Positions 11,577-20,479 of a stretch of DNA of 64,000 nucleotides are shown in pieces. The DNA comes from a bacterium (GTDB lineage: Bacteria > Pseudomonadota > Gammaproteobacteria > Burkholderiales > Thiobacillaceae), in assembly GCA_009772925.1 (NCBI GenBank), contig WOUQ01000005.1, positions 124,001 through 188,000 of the forward strand, in the 5' to 3' direction. The notes below the pieces were generated by a model. It saw nothing but the letters and a program-made list of their open reading frames with translations. It had not been told where the DNA came from and did not search any database. A program made the translations under genes and the position numbers. Position 1 is the first letter of the stretch. Each line of letters opens with the position of its first letter.

Positions 11577-11597
11577 AAGGGCGCCGGCGGCGCCCTT
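11577..11597 (-). terminator. Hairpin after the PPi-phosphofructokinase gene
   Basis: A perfect 9-bp stem, AAGGGCGCC-ggc-GGCGCCCTT, lies 9 bases past the pfp stop. There is no clear U run on the minus strand, so its termination strength is doubtful; it may protect the 3' end instead. Confidence 0.5.
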
Positions 11598-11605
11598 GAT
11601 CTCGG

Positions 11606-12862
11606 TTAAAGCTTGAAATCCGGCAGCTTCTTCGCCACCGGCTTGTTCTTCAGGGTGACGTACACCGGCAGGCCGTTTTCGTACTTCGGGTAGTCCTCGC
11701 CCTGGATCAGGCCGGACAGGTACTTGCGGCACTTGTCGGTGATGCCGTAGCCGTCCTTGCTGATGAAGTCGCGCGGCATGAATTTCTCCACGTTGGCGAC
11801 ATCCTTCAGCTCGGCGTGGCCGATCTTGTACTTGTAGGGCACGTCGGACAGGCGCACGACAGTGGGCATGACGGAGTTCTTGCCCTTGACGGCCAGTTGC
11901 ACGGCAGCGCGACCCAGCTCGTAGGCCTGCTTAACGTCGGTCTTCGAGGCGATGTGGCGGGCGGCCCGTTGCAGGTAGTCGGCGACGGCCCAGTGGAACT
12001 TGTAGCCGTGCGCTTCCTTGATCATGTTGGCCACCACCGGGGCGGCGCCGCCCAGTTGGGCATGGCCGAAGGCGTCGCGGGTGCCCTGCTCGGCGAGGAA
12101 CTTGCCGTCCGGGTAGTGGCAGCCTTCGGACACCACCACGGTGCAGAAGCCGTGTTCTTCCACCTTGGCCTTGACGGCGGCCAGGAACTTCTTCTGGTCG
12201 AACTCGATTTCCGGGAACAGGATCACCACGGGGATGCCCTGGTCGGCCACCAGACCGCCGGCGGCGGCGATCCAGCCGGCGTGGCGACCCATCACTTCCA
12301 CCACGAAGATCTTGGTGGAGGTCTTGGCCATGGAGCGCACGTCGAAGGAGGCTTCCAGGGTGGAGACGGCGATGTACTTGGCGACGGAGCCGAAGCCGGG
12401 GCAGCAGTCGGTGATGGGCAGGTCGTTGTCCACGGTCTTGGGCACGTGGATGGCCTGGATGGGATAGCCCATGGCCTCGGACAACTGGGAGACCTTGTAG
12501 CAGGTGTCGGCCGAGTCGCCGCCGCCGTTGTAGAAGAAGTAGCCGATGTTGTGGGCCTTGAAGACCTCGATCAGGCGCTCGTATTCGCGCTTGTTGGCTT
12601 CCAGGCTCTTCAGCTTGAAGCGGCAGGAGCCGAAGGCGCCGGAGGGAGTGGAGCGCAGGGCGGCGATGGCTTCGTCGCTTTCCTTGCTGGTGTCGATGAG
12701 GTCTTCGGTCAGGGCGCCGATGATGCCGTTGCGGCCGGCGTAGACCTTGCCGATGACGTCGCCGTGCTTGCGCGCGGTCTCGATGACGCCGCAGGCGGAG
12801 GCGTTGATGACGGCGGTGACGCCGCCGGACTGGGCGTAGAACGCGTTCTTTTTCCTGGCCAT
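11606..12862 (-). CDS. Pyrophosphate-dependent 6-phosphofructokinase
   Basis: The 418-residue protein catalyses fructose-6-phosphate + PPi to fructose-1,6-bisphosphate + Pi, reversibly. FYNGGGDSADT and HVPKTVDNDLPITD are diagnostic: the Lys in PKT(V/I)DND marks PPi use, where ATP enzymes have Gly. EVMGRHAGWIA is the usual substrate-binding segment. The ATG at 12862 has AGGAGAG just upstream; the longer open frame into the next gene is not coding. In autotrophs with H+-PPase this enzyme can also act on sedoheptulose phosphates in the Calvin cycle, recovering PPi. It lies on the same strand as adk and hppA. Confidence 0.93.
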   Translation of the reverse strand: MARKKNAFYAQSGGVTAVINASACGVIETARKHGDVIGKVYAGRNGIIGALTEDLIDTSKESDEAIAALRSTPSGAFGSCRFKLKSLEANKREYERLIEVFKAHNIGYFFYNGGGDSADTCYKVSQLSEAMGYPIQAIHVPKTVDNDLPITDCCPGFGSVAKYIAVSTLEASFDVRSMAKTSTKIFVVEVMGRHAGWIAAAGGLVADQGIPVVILFPEIEFDQKKFLAAVKAKVEEHGFCTVVVSEGCHYPDGKFLAEQGTRDAFGHAQLGGAAPVVANMIKEAHGYKFHWAVADYLQRAARHIASKTDVKQAYELGRAAVQLAVKGKNSVMPTVVRLSDVPYKYKIGHAELKDVANVEKFMPRDFISKDGYGITDKCRKYLSGLIQGEDYPKYENGLPVYVTLKNKPVAKKLPDFKL

Positions 12863-12883
12863 GTTTTCTCTCCTAGAAAAACG

Positions 12884-12906
12884 AAAAAGCGCGCCCGGGA
12901 GCGCGC
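12884..12906 (-). terminator. Terminator after the 120-residue hypothetical gene
   Basis: Stem GCGCGC (12889-12894), loop ccggga, GCGCGC (12901-12906), followed on the minus strand by five U. It separates the adk pair from the pfp gene. Confidence 0.75.
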
Positions 12907-12920
12907 CTTGAAAGATCGGG

Positions 12921-13283
12921 TTATCGGATACCGGTCTCGCCCCTGCGTCGCTGGTCCTCGTCTTGCTGGGTCTTGAGCAGGGTAATGAGGCAATCGCCCA
13001 GGTTGTCGTACTCCTCGACGCCGGTACCGAAGCGTTCCTTGACCGAGTAGTAGAACATGGCGCGATAAGCGGCCTGGCCGGTGCGTGAAATGACGAAGGC
13101 GCAATCCCCGACGATCCAGAACAGCGCGGGGCAGGTGGTGAGTTCCCGGTCACCCGGAGAAAGCCGGATTTCGGTCTCGGCTTCCTTGATCTCCGTAAGC
13201 TCGGCCACCTCGGCGCCGAAGCGCTCCTTCAGGGTAGCCTGCACCAGCTTGAGGTCGGAGGCGGAATAACCGGGAATGCCCAT
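12921..13283 (-). CDS. Hypothetical protein cotranscribed with adk
   Basis: The 120-residue soluble protein starts 2 bases after the adk stop, so it is in the adk transcript. The N-terminus resembles a helix-rich region (SDLKLVQATLKERFGAEVAELTEI), with a central ELTTCPALFWIVGDCAFVISR stretch. No known catalytic motif is evident. A terminator follows directly. I cannot assign a function; the tight coupling to adenylate kinase is the only contextual clue. Confidence 0.78.
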   Translation of the reverse strand: MGIPGYSASDLKLVQATLKERFGAEVAELTEIKEAETEIRLSPGDRELTTCPALFWIVGDCAFVISRTGQAAYRAMFYYSVKERFGTGVEEYDNLGDCLITLLKTQQDEDQRRRGETGIR

Positions 13284-13285
13284 GC

Positions 13286-14215
<930 letters not shown>

Positions 14216-14623
14216 TCAATGATGGCCGGCGTGCCCACCTCCGCGCGCGCCCTGCCGGCCCTGGCCGGCCAGGGTTTCCAGCAGGGTCTGCATGAGGTCC
14301 AGGCGTTTTTCCAGTTGCCGCACGTGTTGGCGCAACGCATCGATGTCGCCGGCGGCATCCGTGCCGCTCCCCGCGGCGCCGTGATCGTGGCCGCCGGAGC
14401 CATGATCGTGGCCGCCTCCGCCGCCACTCTTGCCCTGTTTGCATTTCTTGCAGGACTTGCCGCCGGATTTCATGTCGTCCACACCTTTGCCATCGGCTTG
14501 TTTGGCCGCCGCCGGCGCGGCCGCCTCGCTCTGGCCATGCTGGTGGCCCTCGTGTTCTGCCCAGGCGGGGGAAAGGAAAAAGCTGGCGAAGACCAGCAGT
14601 GTGATCAGTCTGTGTGCTTTCAT
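14216..14623 (-). CDS. Small exported His/Cys/Gly-rich metal-binding-like protein
   Basis: The 135-residue protein has a clear signal peptide (MKAHRLITLLVFASFFLSPAWA). The mature part contains HEGHQHG, a CKKC pair, two GGHDH repeats, a coiled-coil-prone segment (IDALRQHVRQLEKRLDLMQTLLE) and a C-terminal GHAGHH. His clusters and CxxC suggest copper or zinc binding in the periplasm; this is inferred from composition only. The ATG at 14623 follows GAGGAGACC; a longer upstream frame would bury the signal peptide. No metal-transport genes are adjacent. Confidence 0.8.
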   Translation of the reverse strand: MKAHRLITLLVFASFFLSPAWAEHEGHQHGQSEAAAPAAAKQADGKGVDDMKSGGKSCKKCKQGKSGGGGGHDHGSGGHDHGAAGSGTDAAGDIDALRQHVRQLEKRLDLMQTLLETLAGQGRQGARGGGHAGHH

Positions 14624-14832
14624 GACGGTCTCCTCGTCTCGCGTACCGCTGCGGTTGCCCCTTGTGGACAGCAATATGCGGCGGTTCAACGCCGGCGTCA
14701 AACCGCCATTCCCGGGGTGCGCCCGGGGGCTTAAATTTTCCAGAAGGGGGCCATGTGTCGCGGCGGTTCTCGCACGACCCCCCGCCTTTCCGACGGATCG
14801 CCACGCGCAACCAGCTGGCGGAGGACGCCGGG

Positions 14833-15144
14833 CTACATCGAGCGCATTTGCTCGATCACCGGCGGGGGTCCGTCTGGGCGCCCAGGCTCACCCAACCCGC
14901 TTCTTTGCAAGGGACACAATCGGGCGCGTTCCCGGATCAAGTCTGCCACGCGACTTTCGAGGACGGCGCGGTCCTCGGCGGTGGTGGCTTGGGCAAGACG
15001 TTGCCGATGCTCGATGCATTCCGGCTCCATCAACAGCGGATGGCATGCGGCTCCGGGCTGGGCGGCACCCGACGGCACGGAAACCGTCAGCGCCAGCAGG
15101 ACCAGCCATCGGGTCCAATTCGTGGTGCGGCAATCTGACGGCAT
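14833..15144 (-). CDS. Small exported hypothetical protein, last of a four-gene run
   Basis: A 103-residue protein with a signal-like hydrophobic segment near residues 11-27 (TRWLVLLALTVSVPSGAAQ) and three cysteines in the mature part (ACHPLL, PECIEH, ARLCPL). Its ATG (15144) abuts the stop of the gene before it (TAG at 15145-15147), as expected for a coupled operon. I do not recognise the family. Confidence is moderate because it is short, although the frame chain 16168-14833 is consistent. Confidence 0.6.
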   Translation of the reverse strand: MPSDCRTTNWTRWLVLLALTVSVPSGAAQPGAACHPLLMEPECIEHRQRLAQATTAEDRAVLESRVADLIRERARLCPLQRSGLGEPGRPDGPPPVIEQMRSM

Positions 15145-15375
15145 CTATTGCACCGGTTCACGCATGTCGGGGGCGCCCGAGCCACGAGACGGCGCCTGGA
15201 TGCCCCGGACCGCCCAGGAGGTATGCGAGGCCGCGTCCGGCAGGCAGGCCATGAATTCCGCCGCGGCGGAAACGGGACGCGGGCGCGCGCCCATCCAGAT
15301 CGAGAGGATTCTGAGCAGCCTGCCGCCCAGGTTGGGCAGCGATTGCAGCGGAGCGACGACGCGCGGCGCGAGCAT
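15145..15375 (-). CDS. Small hypothetical protein, third of a four-gene run
   Basis: A 76-residue protein starting MLAPRVVAPLQSLPNLGGRL, possibly a short amphipathic or weak signal segment. The ATG overlaps the stop of the previous gene (ATGA at 15374 region) and its stop abuts the next ATG. No motif is recognised. Support comes mainly from the seamless overlap with both neighbours; on composition alone it would be uncertain. Confidence 0.5.
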   Translation of the reverse strand: MLAPRVVAPLQSLPNLGGRLLRILSIWMGARPRPVSAAAEFMACLPDAASHTSWAVRGIQAPSRGSGAPDMREPVQ

Positions 15376-15860
15376 CAGCCCGGCTCCCTGGGCGCGGCCG
15401 CAAGAAAGGTGGTGCGCGAGCCCCTCCGGTGATCCAGCAGGCTGACCACCCGATACCCCTGGCTGCGCAGAGATGCCAGCACGGGATCACGTCCCCGATC
15501 CCAATGATCGAGACAATCGAGCAGAACCACGGACACATAAGGAGCTTGATGCACGTAAGTGACGAGTTCCAGGGACAATTCCCGGTCCGTGGTGGTCAGG
15601 CGGTAGTCCAGGCCATGCCACTCCAGATCCATGAGGAAACCGGCCAACATTGAAGGGGCCGGCCTGGGCGGAAACGCGACCAGGATGTCCAGCCGCCGTG
15701 CGCATCCCCCGCAAAGCTGCAAGGCCACGGGCAGCACATGACGTTCCAGGCAGCGGCCATCGAGGGCGAGCAACACGCATTCCCCGGTTTTCAATGCCGG
15801 GGCGGGCACCGGCGCGACGCGCTGCGCGGGAACGGCGCAGGCCATGCCCCCGTCCTTCAT
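15375..15860 (-). CDS. Universal-stress-protein-like hypothetical protein
   Basis: A 161-residue soluble protein. The central GECVLLALDGRCLERHVLPVALQLCG, followed by RRLDILVAF, resembles the first strand-helix-strand of Usp-fold proteins (segments quoted in pieces), and YVSVVLLDCLDHW could be a later core strand. The ATP-binding G-2X-G-9X-G(S/T) motif of typical UspA is not obvious, so nucleotide binding is doubtful. It overlaps both the PilZ-like gene before it (ATGA, 15857-15860) and the small gene after it. Confidence 0.65.
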   Translation of the reverse strand: MKDGGMACAVPAQRVAPVPAPALKTGECVLLALDGRCLERHVLPVALQLCGGCARRLDILVAFPPRPAPSMLAGFLMDLEWHGLDYRLTTTDRELSLELVTYVHQAPYVSVVLLDCLDHWDRGRDPVLASLRSQGYRVVSLLDHRRGSRTTFLAAAPREPG

Positions 15861-16168
15861 TGCCCGTCTCCCGCATTGCCATGGTGCCAGGCCAGAACGA
15901 GCCCGCGCGCCGTATTGCCGACCACGGTGGCGGCCCGCCGTGGGGCGAAGGATTTGGGGAACAACTGCTGGATATCTTCCACATCGAGCCGCGTCCCCAC
16001 GGGGAAGGAGATGCCACCGTGGTTCAGCCGCACGCCGGACTCGCCCACCTGCTTCACCCGGTAGAGGCCGATGCGGCGTCCGTCGTAGCGGACGGCGACG
16101 AGGCGTGTTTCCTGCGCGTTCTCCGCGCGCGGGCCGGAGCGACCCGCATCCTGCTGCTGATCAGCCAT
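15857..16168 (-). CDS. PilZ-like small protein heading a coupled operon
   Basis: The 103-residue protein has a disordered N-terminus (ADQQQDAGRSGPRAEN) and then RLVAVRYDGRRIGLYRVKQVGESGVRL, FPVGTRLDVEDI (in segments). This resembles a degenerate PilZ domain, the c-di-GMP-binding fold with an N-terminal Arg motif and a later (D/N)xSxxG; here GESG sits in the second position. The first Arg motif is not canonical RxxxR, so ligand binding is unsure. ATG 16168 follows GGAGAGAG; a longer frame upstream to 16222 lacks such a site. It starts a four-gene overlap chain ending at 14833. Confidence 0.6.
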   Translation of the reverse strand: MADQQQDAGRSGPRAENAQETRLVAVRYDGRRIGLYRVKQVGESGVRLNHGGISFPVGTRLDVEDIQQLFPKSFAPRRAATVVGNTARGLVLAWHHGNAGDGQ

Positions 16169-16366
16169 CTCTCTCTCCATGCACAGGCCACCTCTCTGCT
16201 CATGCGCTTCATCGACGGGCAACTCCCTTGCGGAGTCGGTCGCGCATGACGGAGATAGTCTCCTTTCGGTGTTGCGGCGAGATTAATGGCGAGGCACCGA
16301 AGAGAAAATTCGGGGATTAATTAGGCGGCTAAAGATCGCTTTATGTCCGCCATGGGGGGGACCGGA

Positions 16367-16748
16367 CTATTGGGCCTGATGCCAGTGCCGCAGCAGGTCA
16401 GCCAGGGTGCGCACGCCGATCTTGCGCATGATGTTGAAGCGGTGCACGTCGACGGTGCGCTCCGTGATGCCGAGTTCCGCGGCGATGGCCTTGCTGTGAC
16501 TCCCCGCCGCGATCAGGTCCATCACCGCGCTTTCCCGGGTGCTCAGGCGCGCGAAGGCCGCCCATGCCTGGCACGCGCACGTCCAGCAACAGGCAGCCGC
16601 GCATCCCGTCCCGCGCGGCTTCGAGGAAGGCTTCGGCGGAAGCGAAGGTCCGCGCCTCCAGACCGACCGAGCCGAGCAGCGCGGTCAGGGCATCGCGCAC
16701 CGCCGCGTCGTCGTCGACGACATACACCTTGGGGGTCTGATCTTTCAT
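16367..16748 (-). pseudogene. FixJ/NarL-type response regulator with internal out-of-frame deletion
   Basis: The ATG at 16748 overlaps the kinase stop (ATGA). Residues 1-64 are a normal receiver start: VYVVDDDAAVRDAL with acidic pocket, and LLLDVRVPGMGG carrying the phosphoacceptor Asp56. Right after GMGG, in another frame, comes an intact LuxR-type HTH (LSTRESAVMDLIAAG, ITERTVDVHRFNIMRKIG) ending at a TAG at 16367. The second half of the receiver (switch Thr/Ser, Lys, linker), about 70-80 residues in FixJ relatives, is missing and the junction is out of frame near 16560. Either a disabled regulator or an assembly error; the sharp in-place join suggests a single deletion. Confidence 0.8.
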
Positions 16749-18976
16749 GGGCTGGCTGGCCTCGGCAGGGTGCACCGGAAGGTGGCGCCGCCCTCCGGGT
16801 TGTTGACGTAAGCGAGGATCCCGCCATGGGCCTCGACGATGGACCGGCTGATGGCCAGACCCAGGCCCAGGCCCTCACGCTTATCGGTCTTGAACGATTC
16901 GAAAATCGCCTCTCCCAATTCGTCGCTGACGCCCGGCCCGTTGTCCTCGACCTCCACCCAAGCCAGACGCTCGTCGAAGCCGGTGCGAAGGACGATATGG
17001 CCAGGACCGGCGGACCGGGACAGGGCTTCCAGGGCATTGCGCAGGAGGTTGAAGAGGACTTGCTCTACCAGGATCAGTTCCGCCGACAGGGTGGGCATGC
17101 CCTCCGCCAGATCCAGAGCGATGGCGGCCCCATGCCGGTCGGCGTCGAACTGCATCAGTCCGGCCACCTCACGCGCCACCTGGTTCAGATCGACGGGACC
17201 GGCCTGGATGTCGCCCCGGCTGACGAAGCGACGCAGGTGGCGCACCACCTCGCTGGCGCGCTTGGCCTGGGCATTGATGGCTTCGAGCCAGGTGCCGATC
17301 TGTGCGTGCCCGTCCGCGCTGCCGAGCGTGCGCAGGCAGGCCGAGCTGTACATGGCGATGGCGGCCAGGGGCTGGTTGACCTCGTGGGCGATCTCGCTGG
17401 CCATCTCGCCCAGGCCGGCCAGGCGCGAGACATGGGCCAGTTCCTGCATGCGCTGGCGCTCGCGCCGCTCCGATTCCTTGACCGGCGTGACATCGCTGAC
17501 CAGGACAAAGAAACCGTTGACCTTGCCGTCGGGCTCGATATCCGGGATGTAGGAAACGATAACGTCGCGCCAGCCCGCCGTCTGGTAGGGCAGACGCCGT
17601 TCGATCGCCACCGGCTGCCCCGCCAGGGCCTGTTCCACGAAAGGTTTGATCTCCTGGTAGGAGGCTTCCCCCAGCAGTTCGCGCATGGACATGCCGTACA
17701 GTTTTCCCGGGCTCAGGCCGAACATCCGTTCATACGCCAGGTTGTTGAAGCGGTAGCGCTGTTCCGCATCCACGTAGGAGATGAGCACCGGCAGCTTGTC
17801 GATGACGTTCTCCGTGAGCCGTGCCAGCGCGGTATTGCGATCGCCGAGAAAGGACAGGCCGCCGGCCAGGGCGAAACCGAACAGGGCCAGGATTCCATAC
17901 ATCATGCCGAGCCTGTGCGGCAGCGCGGCTTGGGCCGCGCGCAGCGGCTCGCTGGGGATCCAGCTGGCGAGGATCCAGTGATACGAATCGGCGTCCGCCG
18001 GCGTGGCGATCCTGCCATCCCCCGCGTTCGCTTCCGAGCGCAGGGGATGGATCCGCTCGAACACCACCCGGTACGCTCCCGTGGCGTGCAGTCCCTTGTC
18101 GTGCCGCGCGACCTCGCGCCAGAGGTCGGGATAGCGCGCGGCAAGATGCTGGGCCTCGCGGCCGGGAAGCATGAAGCCCCAGGCGTCCTCCGGCGCCGAC
18201 CCCAGCAGCCAGTAGCCGCGGGCGTCGAGCAGCCAGAGCGTGCCCGGCTGCCCGCCGACCTTGGCCAGGCGGTCGAGCAGGCGCTGACCGAGGTAGTTCA
18301 GCACCAGCACCCCCTGCTTGCGGCCCTGGCCGTCCGCCACCGGCATGGCGAAGCGGATCATCGGCTTGTAGGGAACCTCGACGGTTTCATGTTCGACGTT
18401 GAGGTCGAAGGCGGAAACGTGGATGCGGGAAGGATCGAGCCGGGCAGCGGCCTCGAAGTAGGGACGCGCGCCCTTGTCCTGCAGATCGGCGGCGGCAACG
18501 ATGCGCGGATGACCGTCGGCGAAATTGACGCGCACCTTTTCCCGGCCGTCCATGCCGATGAAGCGGGCCTGGTCGTACAGTCGCTTCTGGCGCAGCAACT
18601 CCAGGGCTTCCTGGCCCAGCAGGAGCCGGTTCGCGGGCGTATCCCCGGCGAGGAGGGCGCGGGTTTCATAGAGGTTGGCCAGCAGGCGCAGATCCGACAG
18701 GGCGGCATCCATTTCATGACGGATGACCTCGGCGGCGAGGCGGATCACCCGCTCCTTATCGGCCAGGCGAATATGCTCCTGGCTGCGGGTCTCGGCGCGG
18801 TAGTAGAGCACGAAGGGAATCGCCAGCACGAGGGCGAACACGAAACCCAGCAGGAGGGCACGGCGCAGTACCCGCCGGGCATTGATCCGCACCGGCCGGC
18901 GCCACGCACCCTCCGGGGCCGACCAGGGCAGGCCTGACAGGACGCGAGTTTTCGCGGAAGCAGAGGAAACTGGCAA
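16745..18976 (-). CDS. Membrane sensor histidine kinase (double sensor, PAS, HisKA)
   Basis: The 743-residue kinase has an N-terminal TM helix (RRALLLGFVFALVLAIPFVL, near 38-57), a large extracytoplasmic Cache-like sensor to about 355, a second TM helix (MMYGILALFGFALAGGLSFL), a PAS domain (VLISYVDAEQRYRFNNLAYE), then HisKA with SEIAHEVNQPLAAIAMYS and phospho-acceptor His531. The ATP domain shows LLRNALEAL (N box), DNGPGV (G1) and GLGLGLAISRSIVEAHGG (G2). This is the FixL/DctB-like architecture. Its natural partner is the downstream regulator, which is truncated here, so the system may be orphaned. The signal is unknown. Confidence 0.9.
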   Translation of the reverse strand: MPVSSASAKTRVLSGLPWSAPEGAWRRPVRINARRVLRRALLLGFVFALVLAIPFVLYYRAETRSQEHIRLADKERVIRLAAEVIRHEMDAALSDLRLLANLYETRALLAGDTPANRLLLGQEALELLRQKRLYDQARFIGMDGREKVRVNFADGHPRIVAAADLQDKGARPYFEAAARLDPSRIHVSAFDLNVEHETVEVPYKPMIRFAMPVADGQGRKQGVLVLNYLGQRLLDRLAKVGGQPGTLWLLDARGYWLLGSAPEDAWGFMLPGREAQHLAARYPDLWREVARHDKGLHATGAYRVVFERIHPLRSEANAGDGRIATPADADSYHWILASWIPSEPLRAAQAALPHRLGMMYGILALFGFALAGGLSFLGDRNTALARLTENVIDKLPVLISYVDAEQRYRFNNLAYERMFGLSPGKLYGMSMRELLGEASYQEIKPFVEQALAGQPVAIERRLPYQTAGWRDVIVSYIPDIEPDGKVNGFFVLVSDVTPVKESERRERQRMQELAHVSRLAGLGEMASEIAHEVNQPLAAIAMYSSACLRTLGSADGHAQIGTWLEAINAQAKRASEVVRHLRRFVSRGDIQAGPVDLNQVAREVAGLMQFDADRHGAAIALDLAEGMPTLSAELILVEQVLFNLLRNALEALSRSAGPGHIVLRTGFDERLAWVEVEDNGPGVSDELGEAIFESFKTDKREGLGLGLAISRSIVEAHGGILAYVNNPEGGATFRCTLPRPASP

Positions 18977-18998
18977 GTCCGCTTCCCGGCTCGGGGGA

Positions 18999-19769
18999 TC
19001 AGTTCGTGCCCGAGAACAAGCGCCTTGCCGCGTCCAGGTCGGCCGGAGTATCGACCCCCGCGGGCATGGCCCGATGGGTGGCGATCACCGCGATGCGGTA
19101 ACCGTGCCAGAGCGCCCGCAGCTGCTCCAGGGCCTCGAACGCCTCGATGGCGGGCCGGTCGAGGCCGGGATAGGCCTTGAGGAAGCCGACCCGGTAGGCG
19201 TACAGGCCGATGTGGCGGGCGACCGGCAGCCCGTATGGCAGCGCGTCGGCGGGAACGGACGTCCAGGCATCGCGCGCCCAGGGGATGGGCGCGCGGGAAA
19301 AATACAGGGCGTAGCCGTCCTTGTCGGTCACCACCTTGACCACGTTGGGGTTGAACACGTCGGCCGCATCGTGGATGGGGTGGCAGACGGTGGCCATGCT
19401 GGCGGCGGGATGATCGAACAGGGCCTGGGCGGTGGCGCGGATCAGGTCGGGATCGATCAGCGGCTCGTCGCCCTGGACGTTGACCACCACCGTGTCGTCG
19501 GCCCAGCCCAGCCGGGCGGCCACCTCGGCCAGGCGGTCGGTGCCGGAGGGACAGTCCGGCGAGGTCATCAGGGCGCGGAAGCCATACGCCTCCACCGCCG
19601 CACGCACCTCGTCATGGTCGGTCGCTGCCCACACCTGCTCCGCGCCGCTTGCCGCGGCCCGCTCCAGCACCCGCACCACCATGGGCTTGCCGGCGATGTC
19701 CGCGAGCGGCTTGCCGGGCAGGCGGGTGGAGGCGAAACGGGCGGGAACGACGGCGTGGAAGGCGGCCAT
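18999..19769 (-). CDS. kdsB: 3-deoxy-manno-octulosonate cytidylyltransferase
   Basis: The 256-residue enzyme makes CMP-Kdo from CTP and Kdo for lipopolysaccharide inner core synthesis in the cytoplasm. The N-terminal [22 protein letters not shown] is the CTP-binding signature (quoted in parts), with [17 protein letters not shown] and [11 protein letters not shown], all conserved. The length is normal. It follows btuM by 6 bases on the same strand, so it may be read through from the cobalamin-regulated transcript. No other LPS gene is nearby. Confidence 0.96.
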   Translation of the reverse strand: MAAFHAVVPARFASTRLPGKPLADIAGKPMVVRVLERAAASGAEQVWAATDHDEVRAAVEAYGFRALMTSPDCPSGTDRLAEVAARLGWADDTVVVNVQGDEPLIDPDLIRATAQALFDHPAASMATVCHPIHDAADVFNPNVVKVVTDKDGYALYFSRAPIPWARDAWTSVPADALPYGLPVARHIGLYAYRVGFLKAYPGLDRPAIEAFEALEQLRALWHGYRIAVIATHRAMPAGVDTPADLDAARRLFSGTN

Positions 19770-19775
19770 GGGCGC

Positions 19776-20348
19776 TCAGCGACCGGCGTGCAGGCCGGCG
19801 AAGCGGCCGGGCGCCAGATGGGCGGCCAGGGCATGCGCCGCGGCGGCGACGCCCAGATACACCAGGGTCGAGGCCAGGAAGGCGGGCGCGTAATCGACGA
19901 AGGTCTGCGCGAACTGTGCCCAGTTGGGCTCGGCAACGCGGCCGCCGAACCAGTAGAAGGCGCCGTTGGAGAGCACGAAAGCGAGGCCGGTGGCGGCCAG
20001 CGCCACAGCCACCATGGCGACGATGCCGCGCAGTTCGCGGGCCATGCGGCCGCCCGCCCAGAGCGCCAGATGGGCAAGTTGCAGGGCGGCATAGGCGGGA
20101 GTCAGGCAATACCCGGAAACCCCCATCCAGCCCACGGCGGCAACATCGATGGCGACCGCCGCCAGCAGGAGAACCGGCAGCCAGGCGCGGGCCAGATAGA
20201 AGCCGGCGAGGAAGAACAGGGCCCAGGAGGCGTCCGGCAGATGCAGCGCGTCTCCGAAGTGGTGGAAGCGGGTGGCCAGCATGACGGCCAACAGGGAGCC
20301 GCCGATGAGAGCCTGGGTGCGCGGTGCGCAAGTCGGGAAGAGGGACAT
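19776..20348 (-). CDS. btuM: BtuM-type cobalamin transporter membrane protein
   Basis: A 190-residue integral membrane protein with about six helices, directly behind btuB and the cobalamin riboswitch. BtuM is a solitary ECF S-component-like vitamin B12 transporter; in the Thiobacillus denitrificans protein Cys80 binds the cobalt and, as I recall, His28, Asp67 and Tyr85 line the site. Here the equivalents fall at His29, Asp68, Cys81 and Tyr86, a constant offset of one. That register match and the context support the assignment over a generic membrane protein. It should act in the inner membrane after BtuB delivers cobalamin to the periplasm. Confidence 0.85.
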   Translation of the reverse strand: MSLFPTCAPRTQALIGGSLLAVMLATRFHHFGDALHLPDASWALFFLAGFYLARAWLPVLLLAAVAIDVAAVGWMGVSGYCLTPAYAALQLAHLALWAGGRMARELRGIVAMVAVALAATGLAFVLSNGAFYWFGGRVAEPNWAQFAQTFVDYAPAFLASTLVYLGVAAAAHALAAHLAPGRFAGLHAGR

Positions 20349-20479
20349 CTCAATCTCCTGTGAGGGTATGCCAAGGGACGGTATGGGCTGAGTTTAGCGT
20401 GAAAGCGCCGATGTCACGCCTGCTTCGGTCCGAGCCCGGGCTTTGCGCAGCGTGCCGCGGACCGCCGCCGCGTTCAGGT

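Noticed and set aside
14662-15138. Plus-strand frames over the small-gene run at 14.8-16.2 kb
   Set aside because: No ribosome sites; the minus-strand frames chain by exact overlaps and give better protein features.
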